Positions 8,249-17,394 of a stretch of DNA of 64,000 nucleotides are shown here, in pieces (the first letter of the stretch is position 1; each line of letters starts with the position of its first letter). A program made the position numbers and the translations under genes. The notes under the pieces are model-generated. The model was not told the DNA's origin and did no database searches. It saw only the letters and a program-made list of their open reading frames with translations. The stretch is from Brevibacterium sp. JSBI002 (GTDB taxonomy: Bacteria; Actinomycetota; Actinomycetes; Actinomycetales; Brevibacteriaceae). The stretch lies in NCBI RefSeq assembly GCF_026013965.1, contig NZ_CP110341.1, positions 3,348,001 through 3,412,000 of the forward strand, read 5' to 3'.

Positions 8249-9787
8249 GTGTCCGCTTTCATCGACTGGCTCAACGGGGTCGTGTGGTCGTCCGCCCTCG
8301 TCTACCTGTGCCTCGGCGCGGGTGTCTATTTCACGATCCGCTCCCGCGCGGTACAGATCCGTCAGATCCCCGCCATCTTCAAGCAGATGTTCACGGGCAA
8401 GAGCTCCAATGAGGGAGTCTCGTCCTTCCAGGCCCTGGCGATCTCTCTGGCGGGCCGCGTCGGCGTCGGCAATATCGCCGGTGTCGCCACCGCCATCGGC
8501 TTCGGCGGCCCCGGTGCCGTCGTCTGGATGTGGATCTCGGCACTCCTCGGCGCCTCGACCTCGTACGTCGAGTCGACGCTCGGCCAGATCTTCAAGGAAC
8601 AGGATCCCCGCACCGGTGAGTACCGCGGCGGCCCGGCCTTCTACATCGAGAAGGCCTACCGCCACACCAAGGCCCGCGGGCTGTTCAAGGTCTACGGCAT
8701 GGTCTTCGCGGCCGTGACCGTCATCGCCATGTCCTTCATGCTGCCGGGCATCCAGTCCAATGCGATCTCCGGCGCCGTCGAGAACGCCTGGAGCGTTCCC
8801 ACCTGGGGAACTGCCATCGCGCTCGTCATCATCCTGGGCTTCATCGTCGTCGGCGGAATCAAGCGCATCGCGCACTTCGCCTCGCTGGCGGTTCCGTTCA
8901 TGGCCGTCATCTACATCATTGCAGCCATCGCCGTGACCATCATCAATGCCGACCAGATCGTTCCGGTCTTCCAGCTGATGTTCAACTCGGCATTCGGCAT
9001 CGACGCCGGTCCGGAAGCCGCCTTCGGCGGAATCATCGGCATGGCGGTCCAGTGGGGCGTCCAGCGCGGCATCTACTCGAACGAAGCCGGACAGGGCACC
9101 GGACCCCACGCAGCCTCGGCGGCCGAGGTCTCACACCCCTCGAAGCAGGGACTCGTGCAGGCTGGCTCGGTCTACATCGACACTCTATTCGTGTGCTCGG
9201 CGACCGCGTTCATGATCCTCTCGACCGGTATGTACCGAGTCTTCGACGCCGACGAGACGACGATCATCGGCACCGGCCGCGGACAGATGGTCGAAGAGAT
9301 CGCTGCGACCCCGGGCGAGAAGTGGCCGCAGGCGGGACTCGACTCGATGATCCACGGCTTCGGCGCCAGCTTCATCGCGATCTCGATCTTCCTCTTCGCC
9401 CTGACCACGATCGTCGCGTACTACTACATGGCAGAGACGAACCTCGTCTACCTGCTGGGCAAGGCCAAGAACACCTTCGTCCTCGCGGTCGGCAAGCGCG
9501 TGCTGCAGCTGCTCATCCTCATCGCCGTCGCCGTGGGTGCGATGTCGACCGCAGGCAGCGCCTGGGCGCTCGGCGACATCGGCGTGGGCCTCATGGCCTG
9601 GCTGAACATCGTCGGCATCCTCATTCTGCAGCAGCCGGCGTTCAAGCTCCTGCGCGACTTCGAGCGCCAGACCAAGCACGGTCTGGATCCGGTGTTCGAG
9701 CCCGAGAAGGTCGGCGTGCGCAACGCCGACTTCTGGGATCAGCGGGTGGCTCGCCTCAAGGCCGGCGAGGCGGTGCCCAAAGGCTGA
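8249..9787 (+). CDS. Sodium:alanine symporter family protein (AGCS)
   Basis: A 512-residue secondary transporter, expected to bring alanine or glycine into the cell with Na+. It begins in family style (SAFIDWLNGVVWSSALVYLCLGAGVYFTIRSR), continues with SSFQALAISLAGRVGVGNIAGVATAI (the conserved G-rich first helices), and has the family stretch QWGVQRGIYSNEAGQGTGPHAA near the middle. About ten to eleven membrane spans are visible. I chose GTG 8249, preceded by GGAGAAGC, over GTG 8210, because the extra 13 residues are absent from the family pattern. It is monocistronic and followed by a strong hairpin at 9869-9900. Confidence 0.93.
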   Translation: MSAFIDWLNGVVWSSALVYLCLGAGVYFTIRSRAVQIRQIPAIFKQMFTGKSSNEGVSSFQALAISLAGRVGVGNIAGVATAIGFGGPGAVVWMWISALLGASTSYVESTLGQIFKEQDPRTGEYRGGPAFYIEKAYRHTKARGLFKVYGMVFAAVTVIAMSFMLPGIQSNAISGAVENAWSVPTWGTAIALVIILGFIVVGGIKRIAHFASLAVPFMAVIYIIAAIAVTIINADQIVPVFQLMFNSAFGIDAGPEAAFGGIIGMAVQWGVQRGIYSNEAGQGTGPHAASAAEVSHPSKQGLVQAGSVYIDTLFVCSATAFMILSTGMYRVFDADETTIIGTGRGQMVEEIAATPGEKWPQAGLDSMIHGFGASFIAISIFLFALTTIVAYYYMAETNLVYLLGKAKNTFVLAVGKRVLQLLILIAVAVGAMSTAGSAWALGDIGVGLMAWLNIVGILILQQPAFKLLRDFERQTKHGLDPVFEPEKVGVRNADFWDQRVARLKAGEAVPKG

Positions 9788-9868
9788 CGCGAAGCGCGAC
9801 CGGGCTGCAGGCCACTCGGCAGGCAGTCCGATCGGCAGACAACTCGTCCGCCGATCCGAGGGACGATA

Positions 9869-9900
9869 CGAGGCCCGGGACAATGGCGTCCCGGGCCTCG
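9869..9900 (+). terminator. Terminator of the alanine symporter gene
   Basis: Perfect 13-bp GC-rich arms (CGAGGCCCGGGAC and GTCCCGGGCCTCG) enclose a 6-base loop about 80 bases after the symporter stop. Confidence 0.8.
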
Positions 9901-9923
9901 TGCCATCCACAGTGGAATCTCGC

Positions 9924-9993
9924 CGAGAAACGGGCTGACTGTCGAGACACGGGTGTCCACGTGCGTTTCTCGACGCTTGGCCCGTTTCTCGAC
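9924..9993. repeat. Nested inverted repeats of a CGAGAAACG unit
   Basis: Four related units occur within 70 bases between two convergent genes: CGAGAAACGGG (9924), GTCGAGACACGGG (9941), CGTTTCTCGAC (9964) and CCCGTTTCTCGAC (9981). The outer pair forms a perfect 12-bp inverted repeat (9924-9935 with 9980-9991). The centre also has GACACGGGTGTC. It may form a cruciform or an extra terminator. No protein-coding content is supported here. Confidence 0.55.
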
Positions 9994-10008
9994 GGTTCAG
10001 CATGCGCA

Positions 10009-10040
10009 GCGGCCGCCGCCCGAAATCGGGCGACGGCCGC
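10009..10040 (-). terminator. Terminator of the aldolase gene
   Basis: Arms of 15 bases (10009-10023 and 10026-10040) match with one mismatch around a very small loop, 60 bases beyond the aldolase stop. Confidence 0.75.
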
Positions 10041-10099
10041 TGTCGGTTCGTGAGGCAGACCCTGCTGCGCTCCGGCCCACTAACCGAGCCGGCTGAGGC

Positions 10100-11125
<1,026 letters not shown>

Positions 11126-11255
11126 ACATGCTCCTTGGTCGGGGTCGGCCGTTTCTGCTGCCACCAGCCTACTCGTTCCGTCCCGCCCATGGCAGGGAGG
11201 CCCGGAGGGCGGCTTCCCTCGCCGAGGCGGCCCTCCCCTGGCATCGGCCGTGAAC

Positions 11256-11293
11256 GACGCAACCGCCCGACCGGATGGTCGAGCGGTTGCGTC
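11256..11293 (-). terminator. Second downstream hairpin after the BCCT transporter gene
   Basis: Arms 11256-11272 and 11277-11293 pair as GACGCAACCGC..CGACC with GGTCG..GCGGTTGCGTC around the loop GGAT, with a single mismatch. With the hairpin at 11307-11360 it forms a tandem terminator. Confidence 0.7.
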
Positions 11294-11306
11294 GGAGGCG
11301 GGGCGC

Positions 11307-11360
11307 CTCGGTGAGGGACCCTGCCCCGTTGTGGAGGGCAGGCAGCGATCCCTTACCGAG
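11307..11360 (-). terminator. Terminator of the BCCT transporter gene
   Basis: Outer arms CTCGGTGAGGGA (11307-11318) and TCCCTTACCGAG (11349-11360) match with one mismatch. An inner CTGCCC/GGGCAG pair nests inside. It lies directly after the stop at 11376. Confidence 0.7.
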
Positions 11361-11375
11361 CCGCCTCGGTGCGGG

Positions 11376-13289
11376 TCAGGACTCGGTGTCCGGAGGTGTC
11401 TCCGTCTCCCGGGTCGGAACCTCACGCACGCCGCGCTTGTTGTCTCGGGAAGAAGACTTCGCACGCTGTTTGCCGAGCAGACCCTGGGAGCTCTTGAGCC
11501 GGTAGTCGATGCGTTCGTCGACTTTCTCACCCAGGTATTCGTCGAAGTCGTCGGCCAGGTGCTCGCCGACCGCACGGTAGCGTGCGGCGCGTTCGATCGC
11601 GGCCGTCCGCTTGGCCTCCATGCTGAAGGCCTTGAGGGTCGAGACGCAGACGAGCAGCAGCACGATCGAGAACGGCAACGCTGTGACCAGTGACCCCGCC
11701 TGCAAGGCGGTGAGTCCGCCGGCCATGAGCAGTGCGATTGCGATCGCGCCCTCCATCAGCGCCCACAGCACGCGCGACCAGATCGGCGGGTTCGGGTGAC
11801 CGCCCGAGGCGAGCATGTCGACGACGAGGGAGCCCGAGTCCGAGGAGGTGATGAAGAAGATCGCCACGAGGATGATTGCGATGACCGAGAGGATCGAGCC
11901 CAGCGGCAGGTCTCCGAGCACGTCGAAGAGGACACGCTCCGCGACGACTCCTTCGTCCGGGTCGACGAGGTCGCCGGAGCCGAAGATCTGACGGTAGATA
12001 CCGGTTCCACCGAGGACGGAGAACCAGAAGAAGCCGACGATCGAAGGTACGAGCAGGACGCCTGCGATGAACTCGCGGACGGTGCGCCCGCGGGAGATGC
12101 GGGCGATGAAGACACCGACGAAGGGTGCCCAGGAGATCCACCAGCCCCAGTAGAAGAGGGTCCAACTCGAGTTCCATTCGGCGCCTTCCTTGCCGGAGTA
12201 GGCACCGATGTCGAAGGTCATGTTGAGGACGTTCGCCAGCCAGACGCCGAGCGATTCGACGAAGTTCTGGAACAGGAACAGAGTCGGGCCGAAGACGAGG
12301 ACCGTGACGAGCAGGACGCCGGCCATCGTGAGGTTGATGTTCGACAGCCACTTGATTCCTGCGCCCACACCCGAGACCACTGAGGCGGTGGCCAGCAGGG
12401 TGATGATGCCGATGAGGATGATGAGGAATGTGTTGTCGTATTCGCCGACAACGCCGATGTGCTTAAGCCCTGCGGAGATCTGCTGGACGCCGAGACCCAG
12501 CGAGGTGGCGATGCCGAAGACGGTGCCGAAGATCGCGATGATGTCGATGACGTCACCGGCCCAGCCTTTGACCTTGTTGCCGAGCAGCGGTTCGAGTGCC
12601 CACCGGATCGACAGCGGGCGACCGCGGCGGTGGATGGCGTAGGCCAGAGCCATACCCAGCACGGCATAGAGAGCCCAGGGGTGCAGACCCCAGTGTACGA
12701 AGGTCTGTGCCATGCCCATCTGGGCGTTCTCGATCTCGCCGCCGGGCCAGCCGGGCTTCGGTCCGGTCGTCGCATAGGTCAGGGGTTCGGCCACACCGTA
12801 GAAGACGAGGCCGATGCCCATGCCGGCAGCGAACAGCATGGCGAACCAGGACATGACGCCGAATTCGGGTTCGTCGTCGTCCTTGCCGAGCTTGATCTTG
12901 CCGAACTTCGAGAAGCCGACGACGATCGCGAAGCCGACGAACAGCCCGACGACGAGCATGTAGTACCAGCCGAGCTGAGTGACGATCCAGTTCTGGATGT
13001 TCGAGATGACATTGCCGGTGCCCTCGGGCAGTGCCACGGAGAATACGACGATGCCGACGATGATGATCAGCGCCGGCCAGAAGACACGCGGGGCGATCAT
13101 GCCCTTGCCGATGCGCACTCCCTGGCGCTGCAGCTTCTGAGTGATCGCGTCATCGGAATCGGATTCGCCGATGTGGAGTTTCTCGGGCAGATGAAGTTCT
13201 ACGGGGTCGGGTTCACCGAAGAGCAGCTGCTCTTCGGGGCCCGGGCCCAACCCGTTTCCCTCTTGGGAACTCGTGTCGGGGTCGCTCAT
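11376..13289 (-). CDS. BCCT family transporter (betaine/carnitine/choline type)
   Basis: A 637-residue membrane transporter for trimethylammonium compounds such as glycine betaine, likely used in osmoprotection. A charged N-terminal tail of about 80 residues precedes twelve predicted spans. The family signature FYWGWWISWAPFVGVFIARI followed by SRGRTVREF is clear. The long basic C-terminal tail (RYRAVGEHLADDFDEYLGEK and beyond, about 80 residues) could sense osmotic conditions, as in BetP; that is inference. ATG 13289 has the excellent site AGGAGG. It is divergent from the MFS gene and followed by two hairpins. Confidence 0.94.
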   Translation of the reverse strand: MSDPDTSSQEGNGLGPGPEEQLLFGEPDPVELHLPEKLHIGESDSDDAITQKLQRQGVRIGKGMIAPRVFWPALIIIVGIVVFSVALPEGTGNVISNIQNWIVTQLGWYYMLVVGLFVGFAIVVGFSKFGKIKLGKDDDEPEFGVMSWFAMLFAAGMGIGLVFYGVAEPLTYATTGPKPGWPGGEIENAQMGMAQTFVHWGLHPWALYAVLGMALAYAIHRRGRPLSIRWALEPLLGNKVKGWAGDVIDIIAIFGTVFGIATSLGLGVQQISAGLKHIGVVGEYDNTFLIILIGIITLLATASVVSGVGAGIKWLSNINLTMAGVLLVTVLVFGPTLFLFQNFVESLGVWLANVLNMTFDIGAYSGKEGAEWNSSWTLFYWGWWISWAPFVGVFIARISRGRTVREFIAGVLLVPSIVGFFWFSVLGGTGIYRQIFGSGDLVDPDEGVVAERVLFDVLGDLPLGSILSVIAIILVAIFFITSSDSGSLVVDMLASGGHPNPPIWSRVLWALMEGAIAIALLMAGGLTALQAGSLVTALPFSIVLLLVCVSTLKAFSMEAKRTAAIERAARYRAVGEHLADDFDEYLGEKVDERIDYRLKSSQGLLGKQRAKSSSRDNKRGVREVPTRETETPPDTES

Positions 13290-13496
13290 GTCGCCCTCCT
13301 GATCGTATGATTGGATTACCGCTTCACTCTGCCGTATTCCCCAGCCTCCTTCAAGGCAACTTTCAGCCCGAAACCCCACAACAGGGTGATATCCCTGGTC
13401 ACGGCGGGATTTCGAGGCTGCAGGGATCAAGAAATGAACCTTGTGGAAATGATGATGCGGAACAGTTCTCGGCCCTTTTTCGGCCGCGGCATTCAG

Positions 13497-13511
13497 TACA
13501 GTGGCCTCATG
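13497..13511 (+). promoter_or_regulatory. -10 box of a probable leaderless transcript (MFS gene)
   Basis: TACAGT at 13497-13502 lies six bases before the ATG at 13509, and no Shine-Dalgarno sequence is present. This spacing would start transcription at or next to the start codon. Confidence 0.45.
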
Positions 13512-14870
13512 GCCTCGACGCTGACTCCGCCCGGTTCGGGCACCGGTTCGGGCAATCGCCTGCGCATTTTCAATTGGGCTCTATGGGATTGGGGGTCGGC
13601 GTCCTTCAACGCCGTGATCATCACTTTCGTCTTCGCCCCGTATCTGACGAAGTCCGTGGCCGCCACCGAGGAGGCCGGATCCTCGGCGCTGGGCTGGTCG
13701 ATGGCCGCTGCCGGTTTCGTCATCGCCGTCATCGCTCCGGCCGCCGGCACCCGTGCCGATGCCGGGGGCAGACATCGCCTGTGGCTGGGCGTGCACACGG
13801 GAATCGTCGTGCTCACGATGTTCGGCCTGTTTTTCGTCCGCGATTCCCCCGTGTACCTGTGGCTGGGTCTGTTGCTCCTGGCTGTGGGCAGCGTGTTCTT
13901 CGAGTTCGCCGAGGTGTCCTACAACGGCATCATGGTCCGCATCACGAATCCCGACAACGTCGGCAAGGTCTCGGGATTCGGGTGGGGCATGGGCTACGTC
14001 GGCGGGCTGGTCCTGCTCGTCATCCTCCTCGTCCTCGTCATCCAGCCCGAGGTCGGCTTCCTCGGAGCCAGCGACGAGGAGGGACTGAGGTTCCGCATCG
14101 TCGCGGTGCTCTCGGCGGTGTGGTTTGCGATCTTCGCGATCCCGGCCGTGGTCTCCGCACCGGGCGCGAAGGTCAAGGGCACCTCGGGCGGGCACCCGAT
14201 CCGGGCGTTCTTCGCCGATTACGCGGCGCTCGTGCGCCGGCTGATTCGGATGTGGTCGGCGGAGCATCAGACGCTGCGGTTCTTCATCGCCTCGGCGGTG
14301 TTCCGGGATGGTCTGGCTGCGATCTTCTCGTTCGCCGGTGTGCTCGCGGCCGGCAGCTACGGGTTCTCCGCTTCGGAGATCATCATCCTCGGCGTAGCCG
14401 CGAATGTCGCCGCCGGATCGGGTGCGATGATCGCCGGATGGTTCGATGATCGGCTCGGGCCGAAACCCGTGATCATCGCGGGTCTCATCGTCATAATCCT
14501 CGGCGGGCTGCCGATCCTCTTCAGCGCCGAGGCGGCCGTGTTCGGGGCCTGTGCCCTGATACTCAGCTTCTGTGTCGGTCCGGTCCAGGCTTCGAGTCGG
14601 TCGTTCCTGGCCCGCATCACTCCGTCGGAATCGGCAGGGGAGAACTTCGGGCTCTATGCCACGACGGGACGGGCCGTGAGTTTCCTGGGACCTGCGATGT
14701 TCGCCTTGGCGATCCAGTTCTTCGGCTTCCAGAGGGCTGGGACGTTGGGCATTCTCATTGTCCTGGCGGTCGGCCTGGCGCTCATCATTCCCGTCCGACC
14801 CGACGCCCCGGCGCACTCCATGCAGGCCGCGCGGAGGCTTAGCCGACGAGCAGATCGTCGATCTGGTTGA
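13509..14870 (+). CDS. MFS transporter, UMF1 (Atg22-like) family
   Basis: A 453-residue twelve-span membrane protein. The start RLRIFNWALWDWGSASFNAVIITFVFAPYL is the hallmark of UMF1/Atg22-like permeases (WALYDWGNSAF type). The domain-1 loop RADAGGRHRLWLGV is an MFS-type turn. The middle cytoplasmic loop covers about residues 215-260. Function is probably efflux of a small molecule (amino acid or drug); nothing nearby narrows it. I chose ATG 13509 from the family start and the -10 box just before it. Longer in-frame starts exist from 13311. The 3' end overlaps the convergent SRPBCC gene by 32 bases. Confidence 0.88.
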   Translation: MASTLTPPGSGTGSGNRLRIFNWALWDWGSASFNAVIITFVFAPYLTKSVAATEEAGSSALGWSMAAAGFVIAVIAPAAGTRADAGGRHRLWLGVHTGIVVLTMFGLFFVRDSPVYLWLGLLLLAVGSVFFEFAEVSYNGIMVRITNPDNVGKVSGFGWGMGYVGGLVLLVILLVLVIQPEVGFLGASDEEGLRFRIVAVLSAVWFAIFAIPAVVSAPGAKVKGTSGGHPIRAFFADYAALVRRLIRMWSAEHQTLRFFIASAVFRDGLAAIFSFAGVLAAGSYGFSASEIIILGVAANVAAGSGAMIAGWFDDRLGPKPVIIAGLIVIILGGLPILFSAEAAVFGACALILSFCVGPVQASSRSFLARITPSESAGENFGLYATTGRAVSFLGPAMFALAIQFFGFQRAGTLGILIVLAVGLALIIPVRPDAPAHSMQAARRLSRRADRRSG

Positions 14871-15324
14871 TGGCACCGGTCGAACCTTCGACGACGCCCA
14901 TCTCTATGACGGTGCGCAGTCCTTCGACCGAATCGAAGACCGATTCGTAGGTGGCTCGGGTTCCGGTTTCGGTCGCCACGAAGGTGTAGACGCAGCTGCT
15001 GCCGGGCATCGATTCGACGATGGTGAAGTCCTCATCGGCGAAGTAGTCGCGGAACTCCAGTCGTGTGAAACGATCGACGGCGGTCACTTCCCACAGTCCG
15101 CAGAATCTCTCCCCTTCCGGGCTCGTCATGAAGTACGTGACTCTGCCGCCGGGTTCGAGTGAATGGTCAACGACTGTGGCCGAGTAGGTCGGAGGGCCCC
15201 AGATCTGTTCGAGCTGGCGCGGATCGGCGTAGATGTCCCACACCCGCTGGGGCGATGCCGCGAATTCGGCGACGATCGTCAGCGTCAGTGTCTCTTCGTC
15301 ATGAAATGTGTCGTTGACCGGCAT
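14839..15324 (-). CDS. SRPBCC (AHSA1-like) domain protein
   Basis: A 161-residue START-like fold protein with the usual order: FAASPQRVWDIYADPRQLEQIWGPP, then PGGRVTYFMTSPEGERFCGLWEV, and a C-terminal helix that closes the hydrophobic cavity. Members bind lipophilic ligands or act as stress-linked partners; the ligand is unknown. It is the second gene of an ArsR-SRPBCC operon (25 bases after the ArsR stop), a very common actinobacterial pair in which the ArsR protein represses both. Its 3' end overlaps the MFS gene tail. Confidence 0.9.
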   Translation of the reverse strand: MPVNDTFHDEETLTLTIVAEFAASPQRVWDIYADPRQLEQIWGPPTYSATVVDHSLEPGGRVTYFMTSPEGERFCGLWEVTAVDRFTRLEFRDYFADEDFTIVESMPGSSCVYTFVATETGTRATYESVFDSVEGLRTVIEMGVVEGSTGAINQIDDLLVG

Positions 15325-15349
15325 GGCTGCTTGTCAAAGCGTGTGATGG

Positions 15350-15697
15350 TCAGTCTCGCGACCCGGCCGGCTCGTCTTCGGCCAGAAGGTCGTCGATTCT
15401 CTGGACTCGTTCGACCCAGTGGTCTTCGAGTTCGGTGAGCAAGCTCGTGATGGTGCGGAGCGGACCCACCTCTGCGTGGGCGATCTGCCGTCGGCCGACT
15501 CGGCGCTTCGTCACCAGTCCCACACGTTCGAGAACGGCGACATGCTTCTGCACCGCGGCGAAGCTCATGTCGTAGTCGGCGGCCAGATCGGACACCGAAA
15601 GCCCCTCTCCTGCGACCCGACGCACAATGTCACGCCGGGTGCGGTCGGCCAATGCCTGGAAAAGCGCATCGACCTCATCGTCGAGAAGTGCTTTCAT
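15350..15697 (-). CDS. ArsR family transcriptional repressor
   Basis: A 115-residue winged-helix repressor: DALFQALADRTRRDIVRRV, then the recognition region LSVSDLAADYDMSFAAVQKHVAVLERVGLV, then the wing VTKRRVGRRQIAHAEVGPL. No metal-binding Cys pair is visible, so a metal ligand is unlikely. It is of the type that regulates SRPBCC genes. I chose ATG 15697, since TATGAT lies seven bases upstream and would make the message leaderless. An 18-base perfect palindrome covers the promoter spacer, which suggests tight autorepression. Confidence 0.9.
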   Translation of the reverse strand: MKALLDDEVDALFQALADRTRRDIVRRVAGEGLSVSDLAADYDMSFAAVQKHVAVLERVGLVTKRRVGRRQIAHAEVGPLRTITSLLTELEDHWVERVQRIDDLLAEDEPAGSRD

Positions 15698-15704
15698 GCA
15701 CCCA

Positions 15705-15733
15705 ATCATACAACCAGATGGTTGTACGTCTAG
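15705..15733 (-). promoter_or_regulatory. ArsR promoter with palindromic operator (15709-15726)
   Basis: On the minus strand, -10 TATGAT (15710-15705) ends seven bases before the ArsR start codon, and a weak -35 (CTAGAC) lies about 17 bases further up. The perfect palindrome TACAACCA-N2-TGGTTGTA (15709-15726) fills the spacer and overlaps the -10 box. A repressor bound here would block RNA polymerase directly. Confidence 0.7.
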
Positions 15734-15762
15734 AGCACGAGGCAGATTTTCGGAAGCATCCA

Positions 15763-15809
15763 TTGACTTCCTTCATTGAACACGCGTTTAATATTAAACA
15801 TGCGTTCAA
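15763..15809 (+). promoter_or_regulatory. TetR promoter with 34-base operator overlapping the start codon
   Basis: TTGACT (15763-15768), an 18-base spacer and TTTAAT (15787-15792) place the transcript start at the ATG at 15800. An imperfect 34-base palindrome (15776-15809) covers the -10 box and the first codons. Its core is the perfect GTTTAATATTAAAC, flanked by TTGAAC and GTTCAA. The encoded TetR protein is the obvious candidate to bind it. Confidence 0.7.
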
Positions 15810-16459
15810 CATCATCTGATTCCACCTCGCGCCGCTCCCCCAACTCCTCGCCGGAGACCGCGGAGAAGATCCTCTCCGCAGCCGTCGCGGAATTCGCCCG
15901 CCACGGTTTCACGAAGACGACGATCCGGGCAGTCGCCGCCGCTGCCGAGGTGTCCCCCGGCCTCGTCATTCACCATTTCGGTTCCAAGGAGGGCCTGCGC
16001 AGCGCATGCGATGACCACGTGTTCGAGGCGATCACGGATTCGAAGGCGAAGAACGCCGGCTATGCGGCCATGGCCGTGCAGATGATGTTCGACGACCCGA
16101 AGATGACCACCGCCCTGGACTACCTCATCAAGTCCCTGCTCGATCCCAGCGATCACGGTCAGCGCTATTTCGACCATTACGTCAACCTCGTCGAGTCCTA
16201 CATCACCGAGGGCTTCGCCGGATACACCTTCCGGCAGAGCGAGGACACCCGCGGCCAGGCTGCGACGATCGCGGTCATGGCCCTCGCCCCGTCTCTGCTC
16301 GACCAGCGGCTGCGGGCCAACCTCGGCACCGCGGACACCACCGCAACGATGACTCGACTCGCCCCGCACCTGCTCGATCTCTACCAGCACGGTGTCCTCG
16401 AGACGATCGCCGACGACTCTGCACCCGAAGAATCCGCACCAGGAGAAGAGGAACCATGA
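15800..16459 (+). CDS. TetR family regulator of an ABC exporter operon
   Basis: A 219-residue repressor. Its DNA-binding part is [42 protein letters not shown] followed by [14 protein letters not shown] (about residues 19-75). The ligand domain follows, and the tail is acidic ([15 protein letters not shown]). It is the first gene of a three-gene operon with an ABC ATPase and permease (stop/start overlap ATGA at 16456). It probably derepresses the exporter when it binds a drug. The start ATG 15800 has no ribosome site and sits at the predicted transcript start. Confidence 0.92.
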   Translation: MRSTSSDSTSRRSPNSSPETAEKILSAAVAEFARHGFTKTTIRAVAAAAEVSPGLVIHHFGSKEGLRSACDDHVFEAITDSKAKNAGYAAMAVQMMFDDPKMTTALDYLIKSLLDPSDHGQRYFDHYVNLVESYITEGFAGYTFRQSEDTRGQAATIAVMALAPSLLDQRLRANLGTADTTATMTRLAPHLLDLYQHGVLETIADDSAPEESAPGEEEP

Positions 16460-17391
16460 GCACCCTGACCCGCACCCGCCGCACCGACGACTCCGGCAGG
16501 GCCGCCTCGGCGGCGCTCTCCCTTCGCGAGGTCGGGAAGTCCTACGGCCGTGTCCGCGCCCTCGACGGCCTCGACCTCGAGGTCGGCCGCGGCGAGGTCC
16601 ACGGTTTCCTCGGCCCCAACGGTGCCGGAAAATCGACGACGATCCGGATCCTGCTCGGCATCCTCCGCCATGATGCCGGGACGGTGCGCCTCCTCGGCGA
16701 GGACCCCTGGTCGAAGGCGGTGGCCCTGCACCGGCGCCTGGCCTACGTTCCCGGAGACGTGGAGCTGTGGCCGGGCCTGACCGGGGGCGAGGCGATCGAT
16801 CTGCTCGCCCGGCTGCGCGGCGGGGTCGACACCCGCCGGCGCGATGAGCTCATCGACGCGTTCGACCTCGATCCCAGGAAGAAGGGGCGAACGTATTCGA
16901 AGGGCAACCGGCAGAAGGTCGCGCTCATCGCAGCACTCGCCTCCGACGTCGAGCTGCTCCTCCTCGACGAACCGACCGCCGGGCTCGATCCGCTCATGGA
17001 GGCGGTGTTCCAGGACTGCATCAGAGAAGCGAAGGAAGCCGGACGCACGGTGCTGCTCTCGAGCCATATCCTCGCTCAGGTCGAAGCCCTGGCAGATCGC
17101 GTGTCGATCATCCGCTCCGGTCGCATCGTCGAAACCGGGACCCTGACCGAACTGCGGCACCTGTCGCGGACGACGATCACGGTCGGGCTCGAACACGATG
17201 TTCCCGTCCTGTCCGAGATGTCAGGGGTCCACGATCTCGTGCGCGAGGGTTCGCGGTTGCACTTCAGCGCCGATACGGCACAGCTGCCACGTATCATGCG
17301 GGCGCTCGGTGAGCATGACGTCGAGTCGCTCACGGCCACCCCGCCGACCCTCGAACAGCTGCTGCTGCGCCACTACGGCAAGGAGGAATGA
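16456..17391 (+). CDS. ABC exporter ATP-binding protein (drug/antibiotic type)
   Basis: A 311-residue ATPase. Walker [10 protein letters not shown] is at 53-61. The signature is the variant YSKGN instead of LSGGQ, as in many actinobacterial polyketide/ionophore exporters. Walker B is [12 protein letters not shown], and the H-loop is in VLLSSHIL. The C-terminal 80 residues form the regulatory tail usual in DrrA/NatA-like proteins ([15 protein letters not shown] type). It energises the permease encoded three bases downstream. The TetR-ATPase-permease order matches tetronasin-type resistance operons, so export of a hydrophobic compound is likely. The substrate is not known. Confidence 0.94.
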   Translation: MSTLTRTRRTDDSGRAASAALSLREVGKSYGRVRALDGLDLEVGRGEVHGFLGPNGAGKSTTIRILLGILRHDAGTVRLLGEDPWSKAVALHRRLAYVPGDVELWPGLTGGEAIDLLARLRGGVDTRRRDELIDAFDLDPRKKGRTYSKGNRQKVALIAALASDVELLLLDEPTAGLDPLMEAVFQDCIREAKEAGRTVLLSSHILAQVEALADRVSIIRSGRIVETGTLTELRHLSRTTITVGLEHDVPVLSEMSGVHDLVREGSRLHFSADTAQLPRIMRALGEHDVESLTATPPTLEQLLLRHYGKEE

Positions 17392-17394
17392 GCG

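Noticed and set aside
11126..11575. N-terminal extension of the aldolase frame
   Set aside because: The aldolase start has a strong AAGGAG site at 11125, and the extension overlaps two terminator hairpins.
13581..14876. A 431-codon minus-strand frame opposite the MFS gene
   Set aside because: Composition is highly charged and the MFS frame has clear family motifs and membrane spans.
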